Shown piece by piece: positions 26,601 to 35,700 of a stretch of DNA of 64,000 nucleotides. The DNA is taken from NCBI GenBank assembly GCA_047636995.1, contig JBLIGQ010000006.1:42269-106268 (forward strand), written 5' to 3'. Within the stretch, counting starts at the first letter, position 1; each line of letters starts with the position of its first letter. The translations under genes and the position numbers were made by a program. The notes beneath the pieces are model-generated. The model saw only the letters and a list, made by a program, of their open reading frames with translations. It had not been told where the DNA came from and ran no database searches. This stretch comes from JAQWQB01 sp047636995. GTDB lineage: Bacteria > Bacteroidota > Bacteroidia > Flavobacteriales_D > Sanyastnellaceae.

Positions 26601-26916
26601 GATCTCCATTCCCAAAATAGAGGGCATCATCTTTTTGGTTCCCGCAGAAGAAGAGGTCTTGGAAACCATCATTATTCAAATCTCCAATTGCTACACCGCC
26701 TCCGTAGAACATTGCATCCCATGTCAGATGATTTACTTCCTCAGAAATCTCAATATCATTAGAAAAACGCACCCCTGTTTGAGCTGGAGTTAGCAACTCA
26801 AAAAGCACAGTTGACTGATCGGGAGTTTTTTCTTTGGACGGGGAATGGACGGAGGAATCAGGACTGTTACATCCCCAGATTAGGATTACTAAAATAGATA
26901 GAGTCTTCTTTTTCAT
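23611..26916 (-). CDS. FG-GAP/VCBS repeat lipoprotein with ASPIC/UnbV domain
   Basis: 1101 residues from the ATG at 26916, beginning MKKKTLSILVILIWGCNS with a lipoprotein-type cysteine. Two propeller-like sets of FG-GAP repeats flank a central ASPIC/UnbV domain (about 505-575, LQLKVIGPNLNPFGYGTKA). The repeats carry many calcium-type loops such as DLNNDGFQDLFF, DVNGDGWLDVYV and DIDNDGDIDLFV. The family (CRTAC1-like) is extracellular and often encoded beside SusC/SusD genes, but none is here. No T9SS sorting domain is present. The upstream ATG at 26937 overlaps the promoter and is rejected. Confidence 0.88.
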   Translation of the reverse strand: MKKKTLSILVILIWGCNSPDSSVHSPSKEKTPDQSTVLFELLTPAQTGVRFSNDIEISEEVNHLTWDAMFYGGGVAIGDLNNDGFQDLFFCGNQKDDALYFGNGDLTFEDKSASSGILDYQGWSNGVAFVDVNGDGWLDVYVCRSSWKMDNEDSAYRMNVLFVNNQDGTFTEKAKEFGLANPGYSTQATFFDYDHDNDLDLFLLNAPSNNLKQKISYSKEGFPDFVSDRLYRNENGASFTDVTEEAGVKAFSFGLGVIASDLNHDGWVDVYVANDYERPDYLYINQKNGTFINELNSKMKHTSFTAMGVDAGDINNDGLTDLITLDMQSADHVRSKTNMPTMQPEKFWEYVANGYNYQYMTNTLQLNHGAGFFTDIAQYAGVASTDWSWSALLVDLDQDSYKDLHITNGINYDIRNNDFALQFEDKLEKGMPIDLFALSNTTPSNKISNHTFKNSGALAFSKVQKEWGMDQPSFSYGSAVGDLDGDGDLEVVVNNNNQPPFIYKNNSTGKNWLQLKVIGPNLNPFGYGTKAFAYQNGQVQYEELTVVRGYQSSSQPIMSFGFGANTKIDSLIVIYPDGKFQSFKSPKLNAVLEVNYANAKKGTPKVYDFKPQLFQDISQYAGANWKHDEDDFDDFEREIILPHRESRIGPALASADINGDGVDEFYIGGAAGQAGEFFSRGDKAMYFATNQPDFKADKSFEDNDAIFFDADGDADLDLYVASGSYHLAPNDKLAEDRLYLNDGLGVFRRDKSFNGGSVNSNGLAVSDIDNDGDIDLFVGGHVIPGMYPQAESARLFVNENGKLTDVTADHPELQSLGIVNCAEWIDFNSDGKWELLITGEWMQPCVYNPETKSLKLLIANSENEMSGWWLGMEVADVDGDGDMDVLLGNIGENNKFHADQEHPLKIYSADFDGNGTNDPVLSKVYKNHFVPVRGRECSSEQMPQIADKFQDFQSFANASIEEVLGDAFHDAYFREVKNFQSGICFNEGNEFIFVPFPAQAQTSVVNSFIVDDFDGDGKIDIALAGNFFDAEVETTRYDAGNGLVLMGKGSREFEVRDFLESGLYIPTNVRNVVCLKQENGVKRFVFGVNNDRPITFILKQK

Positions 26917-26934
26917 TGGTGTACCAATATGACT

Positions 26935-26964
26935 CAAAGGTAATTGAACTTAAAGAGGTGCCAA
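26935..26964 (-). promoter_or_regulatory. Promoter of the FG-GAP/ASPIC lipoprotein gene
   Basis: Minus strand: TTG (26964-26962), a 19-base spacer, TACCTTTG (26942-26935). The ATG at 26916 follows after 18 bases. Confidence 0.7.
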
Positions 26965-27489
26965 TTTTGAAAGGTGATGAAAATTGGAATTGCGCAAAAG
27001 ATCTTTGAACTCATCTTTATGTTTGTTAAGCTCCATCCTTTAAAAAACAGCACAAAGTGATGATCCCAATGGCTCTGTGGGTATTCAAGAACACACGGTT
27101 GAAACATCGCACTTCGCTGTAGCTAGGAGTCCAATTTCGTCAAGCTACCTTTCAGTTCGAAATCAACTTCTGAAAAAACGTAGGAAAGACGTCCTAACCA
27201 CCCCTGTTTTACCGCTTTAAAAAAGGGGTTGAGATGCTCCCAAACCTACTTAAGTGACCATTAAGACAGATAGACAAGGCAATGACAACAAGGGCGTGGC
27301 TTATAAGTCAACTTGAGTTAGTGCTGTAAACACCACCCATTGCTTCTACTGGACATTGGTATGCGCATTTACCAATAGGTCACTTTGGAATGCGATTTTC
27401 AGTTGATTTCTTTGCTGCGTGCTGAAAAATTATTTCTACTTTTATGGTGCAAAAAAATTTGTGTTTTACGCTTTCTAAAAATAACTCTT
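26965..27489. other. Intergenic gap between divergent genes; no gene found
   Basis: 525 bases without a convincing reading frame. It contains an inverted repeat ATTGGTA (27355-27361) / TACCAAT (27370-27376) with the 8-base loop TGCGCATT, and a weak promoter candidate at 27437. No tRNA cloverleaf or known riboswitch core was recognised. The rest is unexplained. Confidence 0.5.
27437..27444 (+). promoter_or_regulatory. Candidate -7 box of the T9SS thioredoxin gene (TACTTTTA)
   Basis: One mismatch to TAnnTTTG (final A), with a TTG 22 bases upstream at 27412-27414. It would give a leader of about 42 bases before the ATG at 27490. Confidence 0.4.
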
Positions 27490-28962
27490 ATGAAAAAGAC
27501 TTTACGTTCTTTCCTTTTTATTTTCGGAGCCATGGTGACGTTCTCTGCTTCTGCGCAGTTGCCAGACGGATCAATCGCTCCTGACTTCACGGTTACCGAC
27601 CTTGAAGGAAACGATTATAACCTTTATGACATCCTTGATGAAGGAAAACAAGTTATTCTTGATTTCTCTGCTACATGGTGTGGACCTTGCTGGGGATATC
27701 ACCAAGCAGGTACGCTAGAAACAATCTGGGAAGAGTACGGACCAGAAGGAACTGATGAAGTGATGGTTTTCTACATTGAAGCAGATCCTGCTACTACTAT
27801 TGAAGATTTGAACGGAACAGGTGGTAACACACAAGGTGACTGGGTTACTGGAACAGGTTATCCAGTTGTTGATGATGCTGCTGCCGGTGACTTGTATGCA
27901 GTTGGTTATTACCCAACGATCTACACAGTTTGTCCTAACCGCATTATTACTGAGACAGGACAAGCTTCTGTTGCTAACCACGTAGCTTTCTTCCAGAATG
28001 CTTCATGTCAGGCTGCAACGTTGCCAGCTGACCCTGCAATTATAAGCTACAATGGTTCTGTAGCTACTTGTGCTGACGTAGACATTGAAATTACAATGAT
28101 GAACCTTGGTACAGAAGTTCTTACATCTGCTACAATTGAAGTGTTCAACGCTGGAGTTTCAGTACTTTCTTATGACTGGATGGGATCTATTGATACCTAT
28201 GCAACTGAAGACATCATGGTTGGAACACTAGATACTGGAGGTTCTGCTGAACTTTCAATTGAAATCACTTCTCCAAATGACAACACTGCTAATGATGCAG
28301 TAGCAGTTTCAATTGCTGGAGCTTCCGAAGCTACTACTCACCTTCGTATCAACCTTCTTACAGACAACTACCCTGCTGAAACAGGATGGTCTGTTATAGA
28401 TGAAAACGGAATTGTTGTTGCTTCTGCTTCAGCTGGTGATTACGCTGCTTTGAACACATTTGTAGTGGAAGATGTATTCGTTCCTTCAACAGGATGCTAC
28501 AGCTTCACGATTACTGATACATATGGTGATGGTCTTTTTGCTGAGCAGTGGTCTGGAACTAATGGTTCTTGCGAAGTACTGTCTATGAATGAAGATGGAA
28601 CAATTCTATCTACGATTTATGACTACGATGGATCTTACGATTTCGAAGCTGAATCAGCTGTTGCTTCAGTAACCACTGTAGTAGGTGTTGAAGAAAGTGA
28701 AATCTTTACTTCATTGAGCCTGTATCCTAATCCTGCTGCTGACTTCGCTAACCTTGTGTTCGGAGTAACTGAGTCTTCTAAAGTAAGTGTTGATGTATTC
28801 AACGTACTAGGAGCGCAAGTAATGAGCACAGATCTAGGTACTATTCCTGCTGGAGAGCAACGTATTGAGTTGAACTTCTCTGAGCTAGAAGCTGGTATGT
28901 ATATCGTGAATGTAACTGCAAACAACAATGTTTCAACATTGCGTGTGACGCTTGCTAAATAA
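27490..28962 (+). CDS. T9SS-exported protein with thioredoxin-like domain
   Basis: 490 residues. The ATG at 27490 opens a signal peptide (MKKTLRSFLFIFGAMVTFSASAQ). Residues about 25-170 are an AhpC/TlpA-type thioredoxin fold with FSATWCGPCWGYHQ as the redox motif and a cis-Pro-type GYYPTIYTV segment. Two beta-rich regions follow, the second with CYSFTITDTYGDGLF. The last 80 residues (LSLYPNPAADFANLVF to LRVTLAK) are a T9SS type A sorting domain, so the protein should pass through SprA and be surface-anchored or released. Codons are biased to GCT, GGT/GGA and AAC more than in neighbouring genes, suggesting high expression. A strong terminator follows. Confidence 0.9.
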   Translation: MKKTLRSFLFIFGAMVTFSASAQLPDGSIAPDFTVTDLEGNDYNLYDILDEGKQVILDFSATWCGPCWGYHQAGTLETIWEEYGPEGTDEVMVFYIEADPATTIEDLNGTGGNTQGDWVTGTGYPVVDDAAAGDLYAVGYYPTIYTVCPNRIITETGQASVANHVAFFQNASCQAATLPADPAIISYNGSVATCADVDIEITMMNLGTEVLTSATIEVFNAGVSVLSYDWMGSIDTYATEDIMVGTLDTGGSAELSIEITSPNDNTANDAVAVSIAGASEATTHLRINLLTDNYPAETGWSVIDENGIVVASASAGDYAALNTFVVEDVFVPSTGCYSFTITDTYGDGLFAEQWSGTNGSCEVLSMNEDGTILSTIYDYDGSYDFEAESAVASVTTVVGVEESEIFTSLSLYPNPAADFANLVFGVTESSKVSVDVFNVLGAQVMSTDLGTIPAGEQRIELNFSELEAGMYIVNVTANNNVSTLRVTLAK

Positions 28963-28979
28963 GCGAATAAAATAGATTG

Positions 28980-29031
28980 AAAGAGATCAACAGTTTGGTA
29001 TAGATTTTGTCTATCTGCTGTTGATCTCTTT
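28980..29031 (+). terminator. Intrinsic terminator after the T9SS thioredoxin gene
   Basis: AAAGAGATCAACAG (28980-28993) pairs with CTGTTGATCTCTTT (29018-29031), a 14-bp stem. A smaller inner pairing ATAGA/TCTAT lies in the loop, and a run of seven T begins at the end of the stem. It separates the cargo gene from the tlpA-like gene. Confidence 0.9.
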
Positions 29032-29054
29032 TTTTATTTCACAAAACCATAAAC

Positions 29055-29534
29055 ATGAAACAAGTTCTATTTACCCTCCTCTGCGCTGTATTTACTCTTG
29101 GAGCTACCGCACAAATCCCGAGTGTCAATCTCAAAGACATGAATGGAAAAGCCATGGATACTGCGAGCCTTGCAAAAACAGGGAAGCCCGTAATTATTTC
29201 TTTTTGGGCTACATGGTGCAGCCCTTGTAAGCGTGAGCTGAACAACTACATGGACTACATTGAGGATTGGACAGAAGAATTTGGAGTTACCCTAATTGCT
29301 GTAAGCATTGATGACCAGCGCACAGTTGGGAAAGTAGCTGGTGTAGTGAATAGCTCAGAATGGGAATATCAGGTTTTACTAGACACCAATAGTGATTTCA
29401 AGCGCGCTATGCAGGTAACTAACGTACCCCACACCTTCCTTTTGAATGCTGAGGGAAAAATTGTTTGGCAGAACAACAACTACTCTGTTGGCGATGAAGA
29501 AGAACTTCATGAGCAAATGGAAATGCTCAAATAA
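29055..29534 (+). CDS. TlpA-like periplasmic thioredoxin
   Basis: 159 residues with a signal peptide (MKQVLFTLLCAVFTLGATAQ). The mature part is a single TlpA/ResA-type domain: KPVIISFWATWCSPCKREL holds the CSPC redox motif, IAVSIDDQRT follows, and VTNVPHTFLLNAEGKIV contains the cis-Pro loop. Such proteins reduce disulfides in the periplasm. It is the first gene of a same-strand run with the DUF6029, Omp28 and barrel genes (gaps of 29, 11 and 1 bases), so a shared role in the envelope is likely. Confidence 0.9.
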   Translation: MKQVLFTLLCAVFTLGATAQIPSVNLKDMNGKAMDTASLAKTGKPVIISFWATWCSPCKRELNNYMDYIEDWTEEFGVTLIAVSIDDQRTVGKVAGVVNSSEWEYQVLLDTNSDFKRAMQVTNVPHTFLLNAEGKIVWQNNNYSVGDEEELHEQMEMLK

Positions 29535-29563
29535 GCTTACGCTTACCAAACCCTATTTGAACC

Positions 29564-31294
29564 TTGAAAACCTTACAACTCTTTTTTACCGCATTGCTTT
29601 TTGTGCCTCTCACAATTTACGCGCAAATTGAACAAGGACCTGATTTAGGTCAAGTTACAGGAAACGTTTCTTTGCTTTGGCAAAGCTACAGCGAAGACGA
29701 AGCAATCAACGCCGCGGTTCCCGCAGAAAAAGCAGCAATGAATGCATGGGCAAACCTCATCTATACGCGTGGGAAGTTTTCAGCAGGTTTACGCTATGAA
29801 AGTTACAACAATGCCTTAGTCGGATTCCCCGGACGATTCAAAGGAAACGGCATTGGCTATCGTTTCGCGCGTTACAATGATGACATGTTCGATGTGACCA
29901 TTGGTAATTTCTATGAACAGTTCGGAAGCGGAATGATTTTTCGTACTTACGAAGAGCGCTTCTTAGGAATTGATAACGCCATGGATGGTATGCGCATTGT
30001 CTTTAAACCATTTCAAGGAGTAACCCTCAAAGGTGTATACGGACGCCAGCGTTTAGATTTTGACGATGGCCTTATCACCGGTGATGGTTTGATTAGAGGC
30101 GCTGATGGAGACGTCAGCATCAATCAATTGTTTGAGGATCTCTCAGAAAAAGACCTCCAAGTGAATTTCGGAGGTTCATTCTTAAGCAAATTCCAGTCTG
30201 GATCTACGATTGAAAAAGACACCCTCTTTCTGGAGGTCCCACAAAATGTTGGTTCATATGCTGGGCGTGTCAGTGCTTTCTACAAGGGATTCAATCTCTA
30301 TGGAGAATACGTTAGAAAAATCAATGACCCGAGTGCTGATAACGGTTACATTTATAAAGAAGGCGAAGCATTCTTAGGAAACTTATCTTACAGCCAAAAA
30401 GGGTTTGGAATCAACTTTGGAGCAAAGGTTATTGACAACATGAGTTTCCGATCTGACAGAGATCTCCAATTACTTGATGCACCTATTAATTTCTTACCTC
30501 CAACTACAAAAGTTCACACCTACAATCTTGCAGCAACGTTGTACCCTTATGCAACCGTGATTACAACAGGTGAATCAGCCTATAGTGTTGATCTGTTTAA
30601 AAAATTCAAGCCTGTTGACTTAGAAGAAAATGAGCGCGGGTTAGGAGCTGGTTTCAAAAAAATATACAACCTGATTGTAGGTAAATACGGAACCAAGATT
30701 GAAGCAAACTTCGCAGCAGCGAATAGTCTAGACACAACAAACTTTGTAGGACAAGAAGGTGCGGTATACGGCTATCAAAGAAATAGTCTTGGATTTGGAT
30801 CTACCAAATACATCCGAGATTTGAATGTACAGATCTCCCGAAAGTTCAATAAAAACTTTAAGGCAAAATACACTTACTTCTACCTTGAGTTCAACACAAC
30901 TACGAACGCTGTAACAACAGATTTCAAAGGACTTCTATTTGCAGACATACACGTACTAGAGCTTCAAAACAAATTCTCGAAGCACCATTCACTCCGAACT
31001 GAGCTTCAAACGCTTTTGACTGAACAAGACAAAGGAGATTGGGCAACTGTGCTTTTTGAATATTCTTACTCTCCCCATTGGTTTGTAAGTGTTATGGATC
31101 AGTACAATTTCGGAAATAGCAATACAGATGATCGTGTTCATTATATTTACGGAACGGTTGGTTACATCAACGGTGCAAACCGGCTGGCTATAGGATATGG
31201 AAAACGACGAGCTGGGGTATTTTGCGTGGGAGGTGTATGCAGAGCAGTACCTTCTTCCAACGGATTTGAAATTACATTTACGAGCAGCTTTTAA
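29564..31294 (+). CDS. DUF6029 family probable outer-membrane barrel
   Basis: 576 residues. The start is TTG at 29564: a stop precedes it in frame and the signal peptide (MKTLQLFFTALLFVPLTIYA) begins there. The mature protein is an uninterrupted series of amphipathic strands (GNVSLLWQSYSE, NLIYTRGKFSAGLRYESY, VHYIYGTVGYINGANRLAIGY) ending in an aromatic C-terminal residue (FEITFTSSF), as expected of an outer-membrane barrel. GIDNAMDGMRIVFKP is typical of DUF6029. Function unknown; it is regularly found beside Omp28-type genes, as here. Confidence 0.8.
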   Translation: MKTLQLFFTALLFVPLTIYAQIEQGPDLGQVTGNVSLLWQSYSEDEAINAAVPAEKAAMNAWANLIYTRGKFSAGLRYESYNNALVGFPGRFKGNGIGYRFARYNDDMFDVTIGNFYEQFGSGMIFRTYEERFLGIDNAMDGMRIVFKPFQGVTLKGVYGRQRLDFDDGLITGDGLIRGADGDVSINQLFEDLSEKDLQVNFGGSFLSKFQSGSTIEKDTLFLEVPQNVGSYAGRVSAFYKGFNLYGEYVRKINDPSADNGYIYKEGEAFLGNLSYSQKGFGINFGAKVIDNMSFRSDRDLQLLDAPINFLPPTTKVHTYNLAATLYPYATVITTGESAYSVDLFKKFKPVDLEENERGLGAGFKKIYNLIVGKYGTKIEANFAAANSLDTTNFVGQEGAVYGYQRNSLGFGSTKYIRDLNVQISRKFNKNFKAKYTYFYLEFNTTTNAVTTDFKGLLFADIHVLELQNKFSKHHSLRTELQTLLTEQDKGDWATVLFEYSYSPHWFVSVMDQYNFGNSNTDDRVHYIYGTVGYINGANRLAIGYGKRRAGVFCVGGVCRAVPSSNGFEITFTSSF

Positions 31295-31305
31295 TATTGA
31301 GCAAC

Positions 31306-32172
31306 ATGAAGAGCATCTTATCACTTATGGCACTTGCGGCTATCTTGTTCACCTCTTGCGACAAGATTGATCAGCCCGTTCTCGATTTTAACATTCAGTA
31401 CAGAGCAGACCTTTACGGACCAGCGCCTAGTTTTGGGCCTGCTCCTACTGCAACCATTAATGTTCTCATTGAAGACTTTACAGCACACCAATGTGGCTTT
31501 TGTCCAGACGCAGGAGTAACAGCTGATGAAATCATTGAAACGTATCCAGGAAGAGTAAGTGTAGTGGCTATTCATGCCGGACCACTCGCCCTTACCAAAG
31601 ATGAAGAAGAAGATGAAGGCTTCACCACTGACTGGACCAATGCTGATGGTGATCTTCTATGGGATCAATTGGATTTTCAGGTAAACCCAATTGGAAGAAT
31701 TAACCGAATAGGAGGTCCTGGTGAAATAGTAAATCCCAATACATGGGTTGCAAAAACCAATGAACTTATTAATCAAACAGCCCCTGTGAACTTGCAACTG
31801 GCTGTGAATTACGGAACGTTAGGCGGACACTTGAATGTACACTTCAATGCGCAGTTCCCTGACAGTTACGAGAACGCAACTAAGATTACCGTTTACATTA
31901 CCGAATCTGGAATTCAAGATTGGCAATTGTGGTACGGAGAAGATCCTGAATATGTAGAAGACTATGAGTTTAAGCACGTATTGAGAGGTTCAGTAACGGG
32001 TCCGCTGGGACTTAATTTCACCACTGAAAGTGTTGCTGCAAATACAGAAATTCAAGTTGATTACTCTTTGGTATGGAATACTGACTGGGCAGTAGAAAAC
32101 TGCTCTGCCATTGTGCTCATTACTGACAACGTAACTGGTGAGGTTTTAAACGTAATAGAAGCACATTTATAG
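31306..32172 (+). CDS. Omp28-related outer-membrane lipoprotein
   Basis: 288 residues. The ATG at 31306 starts MKSILSLMALAAILFTSC, a lipoprotein signal with Cys as the probable lipidated residue; TTG at 31297 is an alternative. After a Pro/Gly-rich linker comes a thioredoxin-like domain in which VLIEDFTAHQCGFCPDAG contains a CGFC motif, then a beta-sandwich half. Omp28 of Porphyromonas gingivalis is a surface lipoprotein of the same family with suggested adhesin roles; the CxxC of this relative implies a redox or metal function. It lies within the tlpA-like/DUF6029 gene run. Confidence 0.85.
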   Translation: MKSILSLMALAAILFTSCDKIDQPVLDFNIQYRADLYGPAPSFGPAPTATINVLIEDFTAHQCGFCPDAGVTADEIIETYPGRVSVVAIHAGPLALTKDEEEDEGFTTDWTNADGDLLWDQLDFQVNPIGRINRIGGPGEIVNPNTWVAKTNELINQTAPVNLQLAVNYGTLGGHLNVHFNAQFPDSYENATKITVYITESGIQDWQLWYGEDPEYVEDYEFKHVLRGSVTGPLGLNFTTESVAANTEIQVDYSLVWNTDWAVENCSAIVLITDNVTGEVLNVIEAHL

Positions 32173-32173
32173 C

Positions 32174-32788
32174 ATGAAGAAATCGCTCTTCCTTTTTACT
32201 TCTCTTTTAATAAGCATTTCCTGCTTTAGTCAGTCACGTTTCAATGCGGGCCTCATTGCAGGAATGAATACCACTCAAGTTGATGGAGATCGAGCTGAGG
32301 GATTCAATAAAATAGGCCTAAATGCCAGTGCTTTCGTTCGCGCCAACCTCAATGGCCCAATCAGCATAACGCTTGGCATTGGTTATTCTGGCAAAGGAAG
32401 TAGGCGCCCCTCAGACCCTGATAACAATGATTTTAACACGTGGGGATACTCCTTTAGGTACATTGATATTCCTGTTGTTGCAGAATACCGCCACAATGAC
32501 CTGGTTTTTCAAGCTGGACTTTTTGGCGCAGTTTTATTGAAAGAAGAACAAGAATTTAACGAGAACACCTTCGCCATCGTAAATCCTGAAATGCGCAACT
32601 ATGACCTAGGAGGAATTGTGGGCATTGGTTACTTCATCAATGATAATTTATTTGCCCAAGCACGCTTCCAAAATAGCCTAATTGAAATCAGACCTAGTCC
32701 AGACAGTGCTGGTCAAACGAACATTTACAATGGAGGAATGCGGAACGTCGTTCTGCAATTCTCTATGGGATATCAGTTCGGTGAATAA
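32174..32788 (+). CDS. Small outer-membrane beta-barrel protein
   Basis: 204 residues, signal peptide MKKSLFLFTSLLISISCFSQ. The mature part (RFNAGLIAGMNTTQVDGD at its start, eight or so strands, VLQFSMGYQFGE at the end) fits the PorT/OmpW-like outer-membrane barrel family that is abundant in Bacteroidota. It starts one base after the Omp28 stop. It converges with the sortilin-like gene with one base between the stops and no hairpin, so the transcripts of both must run into each other. Confidence 0.82.
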   Translation: MKKSLFLFTSLLISISCFSQSRFNAGLIAGMNTTQVDGDRAEGFNKIGLNASAFVRANLNGPISITLGIGYSGKGSRRPSDPDNNDFNTWGYSFRYIDIPVVAEYRHNDLVFQAGLFGAVLLKEEQEFNENTFAIVNPEMRNYDLGGIVGIGYFINDNLFAQARFQNSLIEIRPSPDSAGQTNIYNGGMRNVVLQFSMGYQFGE

Positions 32789-32789
32789 C

Positions 32790-35700
32790 CTATAAATCTT
32801 CGTATTCTTTAAAGAATCGCATTGTGGATGACTCCACTTTAGTCTGCCATTCTGCCCATGGTCCATTGAAAAAGGCATTTACATCTTTCACCATCTTTTC
32901 GGTTTCTTCTTCGGCCTTTGCCTTCGCCAAAAGAGCATTTTGACCTAGAGGAGCATCTGGTGCCCCAACATAGCTTCTTGGCCTCCATAAATAATTATTC
33001 AAAAACTTTGTTACGTGATCATAGCCATCAAAATCTTTTGGCAGCATGTAACGGTCTTCAAAAGCAGTTAATGATTTCATCAAAGAGTCACCCTCAGCAT
33101 TCAAGTCATTGAACAACGTATCTTCTGTCATTGTAATTTGCTTGTTGACGAAACCGATCATTTCTTTCGCTTCGCAGACCCTGGAAAACGCCTTCTCTGC
33201 CTGCTCAATGGTCTCATTCACCTCATAGATGAATGAACGCTGGGTCTTGGCATTTTCAATCTTAAATGCCCTCCGTGGATCTGCATTTACCATGGCCATG
33301 ACTTCACCATCCATTTCTTCATATGAAATAGAGACTTTATATGCTCCAGGCAAAACCATTGGCCCGCCGCCTGGCTCATTGTCTTCAGAAGGTTCATCTC
33401 GGCTTGGGAAATGCACTCCTTTTTCATTCATTCCCCACGTCACTTTATTCAACCCTGCTTTCGGGGTTGTCTTTAGGGTACGAATGGTATCTCCGTCAGC
33501 ATTCATTATGCGCACAGTCGCCTTCGCCTCATCAGTAAACAATGAGTCAGGAATAAAGTATGAAACCACCACATTAGAAGACTTATTTTGACCGCTCCAA
33601 AGGTGGTCAGCTGCAAACCTACTTCCGCGCGGGCGCATGTAGCTCACCATGTATCCATCTGTGGCAGAAATCACATTGAATTCATCTTTCAACGCTCCAT
33701 TTGAAACTATTTCACGCAACGGTCTAATGTCATCTAAGATGTATGCTCCACGCCCAAAAGTTCCAATGATCAAATCATGTTCTCTCGGGTGAATTTTCAA
33801 ATCAATGGTGCTCACTGACGTGTAATCATTGGTCCATTTATTCCAATTTTCTCCTTTGTCAAAGGAAACATAAAGGCCATTCTCCGTTCCTAAAAAAAGC
33901 AGATTTGCTTCAACAGGATCTTGAACAATACTCAGAGCATGACCCTGCACTTTCTCATTGTCTACAATGCGATTCCATTTCTTTCCACCATCTGTGGTAT
34001 GGTATACGTAAGCCTCCCAATTGTTACGTCTATAGTCATTCACTACCACAAAAGCCTCTTTAGATTGATGCTGGGAAACTTCAATTTGTGGAATCCAAGC
34101 ACCCTCAGGGAAATTCTTAAGATTTTCAGAAAACTCTGTCCATGTATCACCTCCATTTGTAGTGAGCTGCAAGTGTCCATCATCTGTTCCTGCCCAAATT
34201 ACATTTTCATCAAACTTATCAGGAGCAATGCATGTCACTGTTGTGAAATTCTCAGCTTTCGTGGCATCAATGGTTAATCCGCCAGACTCAGCTTGCTTTT
34301 GTTTCTCTGGATCATTGGTGGTCAAATCTGGGCTAATGATTTCCCACGCTTTCCCATGATTAATACTCTTATGCACAAATTGACTTCCGAAATAGACCCC
34401 ATTCTCATTGTGAGGGTTTGATGCAATGGCCCCATTCCAGTTGAAACGAAGAGGGGTTCCTTCTGGGTGATTTGGCTGAATGTAATCCATTTCACCTGTT
34501 CCCGTATGAATGCGGTAGACATTCCCTCCTTGAGACATCGCATACGCATGGTCCATCGAAGATGGATCAGGCACTACATCAAATCCATCACCAAATGAAA
34601 TTTCTTGCCAATCCTCATTGCGAATGCCGTCACCATGCCACACATAACCAGGTGCTTTCCAAGAACCATTGTCCTGCATTCCACCATAGATATTGTAAGG
34701 AATATCCATATCGTAATTAATGTGGTAAAACTGCCCTAGCGGCAAGTTTGAAACAAACTCCCACTTTTTCCCTCCGTCTCTACTGATGTTCATCCCACCG
34801 TCATTTCCATCGATCATGAAATTGGGGTTGTCAGGATGAATGTAAAAGGCGTGGTGGTCAGGGTGTGCGCCTGAATAAGGCAAAATGACATCGAAACTCT
34901 TTCCGCCATCGATGCTTTTTGAGACCATTGAATACAAATTGAACAAGGTATTCTCATCTTTGGGATGAGCGAAAATATCTGCGTAGTAGAACGGTCTATT
35001 GCCAATGTTCTCTGTTGCACGCACTTCCCATTTCAATCCGCCATCTTCACTCCTGTACAAGGCTGTTTCTTCTGACTCAACCAATGCATAAACCACATTG
35101 GTATTGGCTGCCGAGATGGTCAAGCCAATTCGTCCTAAATTACCTTCAGGAAGCCCATCCTCAGAGCTACGCATTACCCATGTCTTTCCGGCATTGTGAG
35201 AAACATACAAGCCTGAACCTTCGCCACCAGAATTGAAGGTCCATGGCTTTCTACCGTATTCCCACATTGCAGCAAAGAGCTTATTCGGGTTTCGAGGATC
35301 TACAATTAGATCAGCGCAACCCGTCTCCTCATTGTTGTAAAGCACCTTTTCCCAAGTTGCACCGCCGTCTGTAGTTCGAAACACGCCTCTTTCTGGATGT
35401 GGGCCCCATGCAGAACCCAAGGCTGCAACAAACACTGTATTCGGATCATCTCTATGCACAATTATTCTGTGGATGGTTTTAGTTTCGACCAACCCCATAA
35501 GGCTCCAGTTCTCTCCCCCATCAATGCTTTTATAAATCCCTCCACCACTGGTTTGAGAGTTTCGCGGATTTCCTTCACCTGTTCCCGCCCAAATCACATC
35601 AGGGTTTGAGGGATCAATGGCGATGGCACCAATTGACTGAAGCGGCGCATCATCAAATACCGCTTCCCAGGTTATTCCGCCAGAAACAGACTTCCACACA

